From Streptomyces griseicoloratus (GTDB lineage Bacteria; Actinomycetota; Actinomycetes; Streptomycetales; Streptomycetaceae), in contig NZ_JACVQF010000221.1 of assembly GCF_014534645.1 (NCBI RefSeq), positions 1 through 64,000 of the forward strand: a stretch of DNA of 64,000 nucleotides, in the 5' to 3' direction. This document shows positions 16,872 to 25,324 of the stretch, piece after piece. A model generated the notes under the pieces. It worked only from the letters and a program-made list of their open reading frames with translations, did no database searches and was not told the origin of the DNA. Numbering within the stretch: position 1 is the stretch's first letter; the number at the start of each line of letters is the position of its first letter. Position numbers and translations under genes: made by a program.

Positions 16872-18263
16872 ATGCGCAGCACGAGCAGCACCACCATCCG
16901 GACACGCAGGGCCGTGCGGATCAGGGCCGCGGCCACCGTCGCAGCGGGAGCACTCGCGCTCTCGCTCACCGCGTGCGGCGGCGACGACGACAAGGACGCC
17001 AACGGCGGCAGCGGCAGCGGCGACAAGGAGACGGCCGCCTCGGTCACCCTCCCCAAGCTGGACGGCGAGAGCCTGTCGGTCGCCGCCGTCTGGACCGGTG
17101 CCGAACAGAAGAACTTCAAGCAGGTCCTCGCCGAGTTCGAGAAGCGCACGGGCGCCAAGGTGACCTTCGTGCCCGCCCAGGACCCGATCATCAACTTCCT
17201 CGGCTCGAAGATCGCCGGCGGACAGCCGCCGGACGTGGCGATGCTCCCCCAGCCCGGCGCCATCAAGCAGGCCGTCGACAAGGGCTGGGCCAAACCGCTC
17301 GGCGCCGAGGCCCAGGCGGAGCTGAGCGAGAACTACTCGCAGGGCTGGCAGGACATCGGCAAGGTCGGCGGCAAGAGCTACGGCGTCTACTACAAGGCCG
17401 CCAACAAGTCGCTGATCTGGTACAACGCCCAGGTCTTCGAGAACGCGGGCGCCACCGAGCCGAAGACGTGGGACGACCTGCTGACGACCGCGCAGACCGT
17501 CTACGACTCCGGCGTCACGCCGTTCTCCGTCGGCGGCGCGGACGGCTGGACCCTCACCGACTGGTTCGAGAACATCTACCTCTCGCAGGCGGGCCCCGAG
17601 AAGTACGACCAGCTGGCCAAGCACGAGATCAAGTGGACGGACCCGTCCGTGAAGGACGCCCTGACGACCCTCGCGGAGGTCTGGGGCAAGAAGGACTACG
17701 TCGCGGGCGGCGCGAAGGGCGCGCTCCAGACGGAGTTCCCGGCCTCGGTGACGCAGACCTTCACGGGCGGCGACCAGCCCAAGGCGGGCATGGTCTTCGA
17801 GGGCGACTTCGTACAGGTCAACATCGGGGAGACGAAGGCGAAGGTCGGCACGGACGCGAAGGTGTTCCCGTTCCCGGCCGTCGGTGACACCGCGCCGGTG
17901 GTCTCCGGCGGCGACGCGGCCGTCATCCTGAAGGACTCCAAGGCCGCGCAGGCCCTGGCCACCTTCCTGGCCTCGCCGGACGCGGCGACGGTCCACGCGA
18001 AGCTCGGCGGCTACCTCTCGCCGAACAAGAACGTGGACACGTCGGCGTACCCGAACGACGTGCAGCGCAAGATGGCCGAGGCGCTGCTCGCGGCCGGCGA
18101 CGACTTCCGCTTCGACATGTCCGACCAGGCCCCGCAGGCCTTCGGCGGCACGCCCGGCAAGGGCGAGTGGAAGGCGCTGCAGGACTTCCTGAAGAACCCG
18201 GAGGACATCGCGGGCACGCAGGCGAAGCTGGAGGCGGACGCGGCCGCCGCCTACGGGGGCTGA
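16872..18263 (+). CDS. Carbohydrate ABC transporter substrate-binding lipoprotein
   Basis: The 463-residue family 1 solute-binding protein captures a sugar outside the membrane. An Arg-rich start and hydrophobic stretch lead to the lipobox LSLTACGG, so it should be lipid-anchored. Family features follow: FEKRTGAKVTFVPAQDP, YYKAANKSLIWYNAQVFENA and FPASVTQTFTGGDQP. The ATG at 16872 gives a normal signal peptide; longer frames do not. It heads an operon with two permeases. The sugar is not evident; an oligosaccharide or polyol is likely for this family. Confidence 0.93.
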   Translation: MRSTSSTTIRTRRAVRIRAAATVAAGALALSLTACGGDDDKDANGGSGSGDKETAASVTLPKLDGESLSVAAVWTGAEQKNFKQVLAEFEKRTGAKVTFVPAQDPIINFLGSKIAGGQPPDVAMLPQPGAIKQAVDKGWAKPLGAEAQAELSENYSQGWQDIGKVGGKSYGVYYKAANKSLIWYNAQVFENAGATEPKTWDDLLTTAQTVYDSGVTPFSVGGADGWTLTDWFENIYLSQAGPEKYDQLAKHEIKWTDPSVKDALTTLAEVWGKKDYVAGGAKGALQTEFPASVTQTFTGGDQPKAGMVFEGDFVQVNIGETKAKVGTDAKVFPFPAVGDTAPVVSGGDAAVILKDSKAAQALATFLASPDAATVHAKLGGYLSPNKNVDTSAYPNDVQRKMAEALLAAGDDFRFDMSDQAPQAFGGTPGKGEWKALQDFLKNPEDIAGTQAKLEADAAAAYGG

Positions 18264-18266
18264 CGG

Positions 18267-19613
18267 ATGACGCCGGCCAGCGCGGCAGGGGCCCCGTCGG
18301 CCCCTGCCGCTCCCAAGTCGCGCAGGAGCGTGACCGGCACCCGCAAGGCCGTGGCGGCCCTGTTCCTGCTGCCCGCCCTGGTCCTGCTCGGCGCGCTCGT
18401 GGTCTACCCGATCGGGTACTCGCTGGTCCGCAGCTTCTACGACCAGTCCGGCGACGGATTCGCCGGATTCGACAACTACCGGGCCCTGTTCACCGACGAC
18501 GGCATCCGCACCGCCCTGAAGAACAACGTCATCTGGGTGGTGTTCGCGCCGACGGTCGCCACCGCGCTCGGGCTGATCTTCGCGGTGCTCACCGAACGGG
18601 TGCGCTGGGGCACGGCGTTCAAGCTGGTCGTCTTCATGCCGATGGCGATCTCGATGCTGGCCGCCGGCATCATCTTCCGCCTGGTGTACGACCAGGACCC
18701 GGACAAGGGCGTCGCGAACGCCGTGTGGGTCGGCGTGCACGACACCTTCGCCCAGTCGTCGGCGTTCCCGAAGGCGCACCCGGGGCGCGAGTCGCCGCTG
18801 CGGGCCGCCGGCGGGGGCGCGTTCATCACCAAGGAGCCCGTCCGCACCGGCCAGGTCGTCACCCTGCCGCTGGTCGGCGTGGCCCCCGACCTGATGCCGG
18901 ACGACGCGGAGCGGGCCGTGGCCGCGCGGCCGGAGGACGGCAAGATCACCGGCACCACCTGGCAGGACTTCACCCGCGGCAAGGGCGTCGGCAAGCTGGG
19001 CGGGGTCGACGCCTCCGAGCTGGGCTACGCCGGCATGAAGATCGAGGCGGTGAAGGACGGCAAGGTCGTGGCGTCCACCACGGCCGCCGGAGACGGCACG
19101 TTCACGCTGCCGGCCGCGGCCGACGGGGCGCAGCTCAGGCTCCCCGCCGACAACTTCAAGGAGCCGTACAACGGCCTGGACTGGCTCGGCCCGTCGCTCG
19201 TCACGCCGGCGATCATCGGCTCGTACGTGTGGATGTGGGCGGGCTTCGCCATGGTGCTGATCGCGGCCGGTCTGGCGGGCGTGCCCCGGGAGCTGCTGGA
19301 GGCCGCGCGCGTCGACGGGGCCAACGAGTGGCAGGTGTTCAGGAGGGTCACGGTGCCCCTGCTGGCGCCGGTCCTCGCGGTCGTGACCGTCACCCTGATG
19401 ATCAATGTGCTGAAGATCTTCGACCTGGTCTTCATCATCGCCCCCGGCTCCTCCCAGGACGACGCGAACGTGCTCGCCCTGGAGCTGTACCGCAAGGGCT
19501 TCTCCGAGGACCGGCCGGGCGTCGCCAGCGCCATCTCGGTGTTCCTGCTCCTTCTGGTCATCCCGGTGATGTGGTTCAACATCCGCAGGCTCAGGCGGGA
19601 GGTGCGGCGATGA
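18267..19613 (+). CDS. Sugar ABC transporter permease (MalF type) with extracytoplasmic insert
   Basis: A 448-residue binding-protein-dependent permease. The EAA loop that contacts the ATPase is present (RELLEAARVDGANEWQVFRR). After the third transmembrane region there is an extra stretch of about 150 residues (roughly 155-305, from YDQDPDKGVANAV to FKEPYNGLDWLG) that is polar and should lie outside the membrane; part of it (KDGKVVASTTAAGDGTFTLP) looks like a small beta-sandwich. It begins three bases after the binding-protein stop and overlaps the next gene by four bases, so translation is probably coupled. Confidence 0.93.
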   Translation: MTPASAAGAPSAPAAPKSRRSVTGTRKAVAALFLLPALVLLGALVVYPIGYSLVRSFYDQSGDGFAGFDNYRALFTDDGIRTALKNNVIWVVFAPTVATALGLIFAVLTERVRWGTAFKLVVFMPMAISMLAAGIIFRLVYDQDPDKGVANAVWVGVHDTFAQSSAFPKAHPGRESPLRAAGGGAFITKEPVRTGQVVTLPLVGVAPDLMPDDAERAVAARPEDGKITGTTWQDFTRGKGVGKLGGVDASELGYAGMKIEAVKDGKVVASTTAAGDGTFTLPAAADGAQLRLPADNFKEPYNGLDWLGPSLVTPAIIGSYVWMWAGFAMVLIAAGLAGVPRELLEAARVDGANEWQVFRRVTVPLLAPVLAVVTVTLMINVLKIFDLVFIIAPGSSQDDANVLALELYRKGFSEDRPGVASAISVFLLLLVIPVMWFNIRRLRREVRR

Positions 19614-20530
19614 CCGCGGACGCGAGCTCTCTCACCAAGGCGGCGCCGGAACCCCGCGCCGGGACCGCCGGGGCCGGGCGGCGGTCGCTGGGCTCGCGGC
19701 TCGCCGAGGGCGTCAGCGGCGGTCTGGTCCGGGTTTTCCTGATCGTCGTGGGCCTGTTCTGGCTGGTCCCCACGATCGGCCTGCTGCTGTCCTCGCTGCG
19801 CACGCCCGAGGACATGGCGGCGAGCGGCTGGTGGAAGGTCTTCACCGAGCCCTCCCGGCTCACCTTCGGCGCCTACGAGGAGCTGCTGAAGAACGACGAC
19901 ATCACGACGTCCCTGGTCAACACCGTACTGATCACGGTCCCGGCGACGGTCCTCGTCGTCGTCATCGGCTCCCTCGCGGGGTACGCGTTCGCGTGGATGG
20001 AGTTCCCGGGCCGCGACTGGTGGTTCCTCGGCGTCGTCGGGCTGCTCGTGGTGCCGGTGCAGGTGGCGCTGATCCCGATCGCCGAACTCTTCGGCGAGAT
20101 CGGCCTGTTCGGCTCGATCCTCGGCGTGATCCTGTTCCACGTCGGCTTCGGCCTGCCGTTCGCGGTGTTCCTGCTGCGGAACTTCTTCGCGGAGATCCCG
20201 AGGGAGCTGCTGGAGGCGGCCCGGCTCGACGGGGCCGGCGAACTGCGGCTGTTCGCCCGGGTCGTGATGCCGCTCGGCGGGCCCGCGATCGCGAGCCTCG
20301 GCATCTTCCAGTTCCTGTGGGTGTGGAACGACATGCTGGTCGCGCTGATCTTCTCGGACTCCGGGAGCCAGCCGATCACGGTCGCGCTGCAGACGCAGGT
20401 GCGCCAGTTCGGCAACAACATCGACGTGCTGGCGCCGGGCGCGTTCATCTCCATGGTCATTCCGCTGGCCGTGTTCTTCGCGTTCCAGCGGCAGTTCGTC
20501 TCCGGCGTGATGGCGGGCGCCGTCAAGTAG
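19610..20530 (+). CDS. Sugar ABC transporter permease (MalG type)
   Basis: A 306-residue permease with about six transmembrane segments and the EAA loop RELLEAARLDGAGELRLFAR. It ends QRQFVSGVMAGAVK, a typical MalG-type C-terminus. The start overlaps the stop of the preceding permease (ATGA). No ATPase gene follows; a hairpin closes the operon, so a shared ATPase encoded elsewhere (MsiK in Streptomyces) probably drives this importer. Confidence 0.94.
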   Translation: MTADASSLTKAAPEPRAGTAGAGRRSLGSRLAEGVSGGLVRVFLIVVGLFWLVPTIGLLLSSLRTPEDMAASGWWKVFTEPSRLTFGAYEELLKNDDITTSLVNTVLITVPATVLVVVIGSLAGYAFAWMEFPGRDWWFLGVVGLLVVPVQVALIPIAELFGEIGLFGSILGVILFHVGFGLPFAVFLLRNFFAEIPRELLEAARLDGAGELRLFARVVMPLGGPAIASLGIFQFLWVWNDMLVALIFSDSGSQPITVALQTQVRQFGNNIDVLAPGAFISMVIPLAVFFAFQRQFVSGVMAGAVK

Positions 20531-20550
20531 CCACTGCCTCCGGGTCGTTG

Positions 20551-20578
20551 AGGGGCGGACCTGCACCGGTCCGCCCCT
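20551..20578 (+). terminator. Terminator of the sugar transporter operon
   Basis: An 11-bp stem (20551-20561 with 20568-20578) with a 6-base loop lies 20 bp after the permease stop. Confidence 0.8.
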
Positions 20579-20675
20579 TCGCGCGTCCGTCCGCCCGGTC
20601 CCCCGAATGCCGTAGCGGACGTAACCAAGTCACTCCATCGGCCGTTGCCGGGCAGAACGCCCGCGCCGACGACCC

Positions 20676-22949
20676 ATGGATGTCCCCGTGCCCAGGTTCA
20701 GTGTCATCGTCCCCGCGTACCAGGTTCAGGCGTATCTGCACGAGTGCCTGGAGTCGGTGCTGTCCCAGTCGTACGCCGATCTCGAAGTGATCGCCGTCGA
20801 CGACTGCTCGCCGGACGCCTGCGGCGCGATCCTCGACGAGTTCGCCGCCCGGGACCCGCGCGTACGTCCCGTGCACCTGCCGGAGAACCGGGGCCTGGGC
20901 CCGGCCCGCAACGCCGGGATGGAGCGGGCGGTGGGCGACTACCTGGTCTTCCTCGACGGCGACGACACCCTCACGCCGGGCGCGTTGCAGGCCGTCGCCG
21001 ACCGGCTCAAGGAGACCGGCGAGCCGGACGTCCTGGTCTACGACTACGCGCGCACGTACTGGACGGGCGAGGCGGTCCGCAACCGGGCGGCGGCGCGGCT
21101 GGCGCAGGAGGGCCCGGCGCCGTTCCGGCTGGAGGACCGGCCGGGGCTGCTGGAACTGCTGATGGTGGCCTGGAACAAGACGTGCCGGCGCGGGTTCGTC
21201 GAGCGGCGGGGTTTCACCTTCCCGCCCGGCTACTACGAGGACACGCCGTGGACGTACCCGGTCCTGATGGCGGCGGAGTCGATCGCGACCCTGGACCGGG
21301 TCTGCGTGCACTACCGGCAGCGGCGGCGGGGCAGCATCCTCGGCACGCCGAGCGAGCGGCACCTCGACGTCTTCGCGCAGTACGACCGGGTCTTCGCGTT
21401 CCTGGAGTCGGACCCGGCGCTGGAGCGCTGGCGGCCGGTGCTCTACCGCCGGATGGCCGACCACCTGGCGACGGTGTTCACCCGGCCCGACCGCCTCCCC
21501 CGCTCGCTGCGGGCCGAGTTCCTGCGCCGGGCCCGCGCCCACTGCCGTCGCCACCGCGTGCCCGGCGCGCCCGCCCCGCTGCCCGCCCGGCTGCGCCACG
21601 CCCTGATCCGGCTGGGCCTGCGCCGCACCTACGCGGCGCTGCGGCTGGCGTCGGCGCTGCGCCGCCGGACGGTGCGGCTCATGGCGAGGGTGCTGCGCGG
21701 GGTGCGGGCAGGCGTCCTCCGGCTGCACTACCGGCTCCAGCGCGCCCTTCCCGTGCGCGCCGACCGTGCCCTCTTCGCCGCTCACGACGGCCGGGGCCAC
21801 GGCGGCAATCCGGGGGCGCTGGAGGCGGCGTTCCGCTCCTTCGCCCCGCACGTGCGCACGGCGTGGGCCGCCGCCCCCGAGCACCACCACACGATCCCGC
21901 CGGGCCCGCGCCGGCTGACCCCGGGCACGGCCGCGTACTGGACGGCGCTGGCCCGCTCCCGGTACCTGGTCGCGGGCGGCGCCTTCGAGGGCCGGCTGGT
22001 CAAGCGGCGCGGCCAGGTCCTGGTGCGGACGCCGGCGGGCACCCCGCTCAAGCACACGGGCCTGGACCTCCAGGAGCGCCCGGCCGCCGCCCGCGGCACC
22101 GACTTCGCCCGGCTGCTGCGCGACGTCGACACCTGGGACTACGTCCTGTCCGCCAACCGCCACTCCACCCTGACCTGGGAGCGCGTCTACCCGGGCCGGT
22201 ACACCACGCTGGAGTGCGGCCAGCCGCGCGCCGACGTCTTCCAGCGGGCGACGGCCGCGGACGTGGCCCGGCTCCGCGAGACGCTCGGCATCCCCGAGGG
22301 CACGGTCGCGATCCTGTACGCGCCCACCCACCGCGACCACCACCGCACCCAGCGCGCCGCCCTCGACCTGGGACGCGTCCTCACCCGCCTCGGCCCGCGC
22401 TTCATGGTGCTGGCCCGCGCCCACCCCCGGCACGGCGGCCCGCTCGCCGAGTCCCGCGGGCGGGTCCTGGACGTCAGCGACCACCCGAGCGTGGAGTCGC
22501 TGTGCCTGGCCTCGGACGTCCTGGTCACCGACTGCTCCTCGCTGATGTTCGACTACGCGGCCCTGGACCGGCCGATCGTGGTCCACACCGCCGACCTGGA
22601 GGTCTTCAGGGCGGCCTGCGGGACCTACTTCGACCTGCGCTCCTTCCCGCCGGGCGCGACGGCCCGCAGCGAGGACGAGCTGATCGACGTCTTCGCCACC
22701 GGCCACTGGCGCGGCTCACGCTCCTCCCAGCTCCGGGCGGCGTTCCGCGAGCGGTTCTGCCCGTACGACGACGGGCGTGCCGCCGAGCGCGTCGTACGCC
22801 ACCTGGTGCTGGGGGAGACGGACCTTCCTCCGGTCGTGCCGCTCGCCGAACGGCGTCCGGTGCCGTCGGCGGCGGCGTCCCTCGCGCGCAGTCCGCTCAC
22901 CGCCGTTCCGCAACCCGCCGGTCCCCGCCCCGTCACCGACGGCCGCTGA
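20676..22949 (+). CDS. GT2 glycosyltransferase fused to TagF-like domain; catalytic His replaced by Ala
   Basis: A 757-residue fusion. Residues 1 to about 230 form a GT-A family 2 glycosyltransferase with intact VDDCSPD (Asp42, Asp43) and FLDGDD (Asp94-Asp97). After a basic helical linker, about residues 360-720 form a CDP-glycerol glycerophosphotransferase (TagF/TagB) domain with YAPTHRD, TDCSSLMFDYAALDRP and FCPYDDGRAAERVV. The family signature HGTPLK reads AGTPLK (Ala454), so the His known to be critical in TagF is absent. The protein is probably cytoplasmic and membrane-associated, acting in polymer assembly. Start is ATG 20676; GTG 20688 (giving MPRFSV, as in the paralogues) is equally plausible. 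Confidence 0.9.
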   Translation: MDVPVPRFSVIVPAYQVQAYLHECLESVLSQSYADLEVIAVDDCSPDACGAILDEFAARDPRVRPVHLPENRGLGPARNAGMERAVGDYLVFLDGDDTLTPGALQAVADRLKETGEPDVLVYDYARTYWTGEAVRNRAAARLAQEGPAPFRLEDRPGLLELLMVAWNKTCRRGFVERRGFTFPPGYYEDTPWTYPVLMAAESIATLDRVCVHYRQRRRGSILGTPSERHLDVFAQYDRVFAFLESDPALERWRPVLYRRMADHLATVFTRPDRLPRSLRAEFLRRARAHCRRHRVPGAPAPLPARLRHALIRLGLRRTYAALRLASALRRRTVRLMARVLRGVRAGVLRLHYRLQRALPVRADRALFAAHDGRGHGGNPGALEAAFRSFAPHVRTAWAAAPEHHHTIPPGPRRLTPGTAAYWTALARSRYLVAGGAFEGRLVKRRGQVLVRTPAGTPLKHTGLDLQERPAAARGTDFARLLRDVDTWDYVLSANRHSTLTWERVYPGRYTTLECGQPRADVFQRATAADVARLRETLGIPEGTVAILYAPTHRDHHRTQRAALDLGRVLTRLGPRFMVLARAHPRHGGPLAESRGRVLDVSDHPSVESLCLASDVLVTDCSSLMFDYAALDRPIVVHTADLEVFRAACGTYFDLRSFPPGATARSEDELIDVFATGHWRGSRSSQLRAAFRERFCPYDDGRAAERVVRHLVLGETDLPPVVPLAERRPVPSAAASLARSPLTAVPQPAGPRPVTDGR

Positions 22950-23112
22950 CCGCCGTTTGCCCACTGGGAGTCCGTATGCCCCGCAGCTCGTCACGGCCCA
23001 CCCCGACCCGGCCGTCCACCTGGCGGCCGGCCGGGCGGCCGGGCCACCGGCCGGTCCGGGCCGCGGGGGCTCCGCCCTCCCGTCGGACCAGGACAACAAG
23101 AGAAAGAGCAGT

Positions 23113-25317
23113 ATGCCCCGCTTCAGCATCATCGTTCCGTCCCACGGGGTCGCGGGCCGGCTGTCCCAGGCGCTGGACTCGGTCCTCGCCCAGTCCTTCG
23201 GCGACTTCGAGCTGATCCCGGTCTGCGACGCACCGGACTGCGCGGCGGCCGAGGTCGCCGCCGCCCGCGCCGAGCGGGACTCCCGGGTGGCGCCCGTGCA
23301 CTCGCCGCCGTCGGCCGGCCTGGCCGGGGCGCGCAACACCGGGGTGCGGGCGGCGACCGGCGCGTATCTGCTGTTCCTGGACGGCGACGACGTACTCGTT
23401 CCCGGCGCGCTGGCGGCGCTGGACGCGCGGCTCGCCCGGACCGGGGACGTCGACGTGCTGTACTTCGAGCACGAGCGCACCCCCTGGTGGGAGGGCGAGC
23501 CCGCCAACCCGCCCGCACCCCTGCTGGCGAAGGCACCGGACGGCGCCTTCTCCCCCGGCCGTGCGCCCCACCTCACCGGTGTGCAGCTGCCGGCGTGGAG
23601 CGCGGCCTACCGCCGTTCCTTCCTCGCCGAGCGGCGCCTGGCCTTCCCCGAGGGCCACTTCACGGACATCGGCTTCGGCGCCATGGCGGCGGCGGGCGCC
23701 GAGCGCATGGCGGTGCTGCGCTCGGTCGTCGTACGGCACCTGGTGCGGCGGCAGGGCAACCGGCTGAACCTGCCGGGCGAGCACCACGCGGAGCTGCTGG
23801 ACCAGGCCGAGCGGGCGCTCGAACACGCCGCCGAGCGGGGACTGCCGGCCGAGCGGCGCGGTCCGCTGTTCGAGCAGCTGTTCGCGGCGATCCTGAAGAC
23901 GGCCACCCATCCGCGGCGGCTGACCCACCGGGAGCGCCGTGCCTTCTTCCGCCGGGCCGGCGCCCTCTACCGGCGTCATCGCCCCGCCGGTTTCCGCCCG
24001 CCGGGCGGCCGGCTGGGGGTGCAGCACCGGCTGCTGGCGTCCGGGTCGTACGCGGGGTTCCGCGCCCTGCGCGCCGCGAACCGCGCGGCGGGCCGGACGC
24101 TGCGGTCGCTGCCCCGCCCCCAGGGGCTGCGCACCCGCCTGCTGTACCGGCGCCACCTGCGCCGGCCCCTGGACCCGAACCTGGCCGTCTACTGCGCGTA
24201 CTGGGGCCGCGGTTACGCCTGCAACCCGGCCGCGATCCACGCCAAGGCCCGCGAACTCGCCCCGCACCTGCGCGCGGTGTTCCTGGTGGAGCGGGACCAG
24301 GCGCACACGGTGCCGGAGGACGTCGACCACGCCGTCATCGGCAGCCGGCGCTACTGGGAGGTGCTGGCCCGCGCCAAGTACCTGGTCAACAACGCCAACT
24401 TCGCCGAGGGCGTGGTCAAGCGCCCCGGCAGCGTGCACCTGCAGACCCAGCACGGCACCCCGCTGAAGACGATGGGCGTCGACCAGTCGACGTACCCGGT
24501 GGTGGCCGCGGCCAGCGGCAGCTTCGCCAAGCTGCTGGGCCGCGTGGACCGCTGGGACTACAACCTCTCCTCCAACCGGCACTCCACCCAGATGTGGGAG
24601 CGCGCCTTCCCCGGCTCCTACGAGCAGCTGGAGTACGGCTATCCGCGCAACGACGTGTACTACACGGCGACCGCCGACGACGTCGCCCGCGTCCGGCGGG
24701 AACTGGGCGTCCCGGAGGGGAAGACGGCGGTCCTGTACGCGCCCACCCACCGGGACTACGAGACCGGCTTCGGCACCGGCGGCCTGGATCTCGAGGCGTT
24801 CTGCGAGGCGGCCGGCGAGGACGTGGTGGTGCTGCTGCGCGCCCACTACTTCTACGACCGGGGCGGGCGGCCGGGCAGCGGCCGGGTCATCGACGTGACC
24901 GCGCACCGCTCCACGGAGGACGTGTGCCTGGCCGCCGACGCGCTGGTGACCGACTACTCGTCGATCATGTTCGACTACGCCAACCTGGACCGGCCGATCG
25001 TCGTGTACGCCGACGACTGGGAGGTCTACCGGGAGACGCGCGGTGTCTACTTCGACCTGATGGCGGCGCCCCCCGGTCCGGTGGCGCGCACGCCGGAGGA
25101 GCTGGCCCGGATCTTCCGCGACGGCGGTCACGCGGGCGCGGAGTCCGCGGCGCTGCGGGCGGCCTTCCGGGAGCGCTTCTGCGAGTTCGACGACGGCCGG
25201 GCCGCCGAGCGCGTGGTGCGCCGGGTGCTGCTCGGCGAACCGCCGGAGGCGATCCCGCCCGTGACCCCGCTCGCGGAGCGCGTCCCGGCCCCCGCCGCCA
25301 CCCTCGTAAGGAGCTGA
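23113..25317 (+). CDS. GT2 glycosyltransferase fused to TagF-like phosphotransferase; GT2 motif altered
   Basis: A 734-residue paralogue of the preceding gene. The N-terminal GT2 domain keeps FLDGDD, but the nucleotide-binding VDDCSPD is replaced by VCDAPDC (residues 37-43). The C-terminal TagF-like domain is complete: HGTPLK (His447), YAPTHRDYE, LLRAHYFYD, TDYSSIMFDYANLDRP and FCEFDDGRAAERVV. It should transfer a polyol phosphate or a similar CDP-activated unit. Start ATG 23113 gives MPRFSIIVP, matching the paralogues, with AAAGAG upstream; a longer frame has no support. Confidence 0.9.
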   Translation: MPRFSIIVPSHGVAGRLSQALDSVLAQSFGDFELIPVCDAPDCAAAEVAAARAERDSRVAPVHSPPSAGLAGARNTGVRAATGAYLLFLDGDDVLVPGALAALDARLARTGDVDVLYFEHERTPWWEGEPANPPAPLLAKAPDGAFSPGRAPHLTGVQLPAWSAAYRRSFLAERRLAFPEGHFTDIGFGAMAAAGAERMAVLRSVVVRHLVRRQGNRLNLPGEHHAELLDQAERALEHAAERGLPAERRGPLFEQLFAAILKTATHPRRLTHRERRAFFRRAGALYRRHRPAGFRPPGGRLGVQHRLLASGSYAGFRALRAANRAAGRTLRSLPRPQGLRTRLLYRRHLRRPLDPNLAVYCAYWGRGYACNPAAIHAKARELAPHLRAVFLVERDQAHTVPEDVDHAVIGSRRYWEVLARAKYLVNNANFAEGVVKRPGSVHLQTQHGTPLKTMGVDQSTYPVVAAASGSFAKLLGRVDRWDYNLSSNRHSTQMWERAFPGSYEQLEYGYPRNDVYYTATADDVARVRRELGVPEGKTAVLYAPTHRDYETGFGTGGLDLEAFCEAAGEDVVVLLRAHYFYDRGGRPGSGRVIDVTAHRSTEDVCLAADALVTDYSSIMFDYANLDRPIVVYADDWEVYRETRGVYFDLMAAPPGPVARTPEELARIFRDGGHAGAESAALRAAFRERFCEFDDGRAAERVVRRVLLGEPPEAIPPVTPLAERVPAPAATLVRS

Positions 25318-25324
25318 ACCCGAA

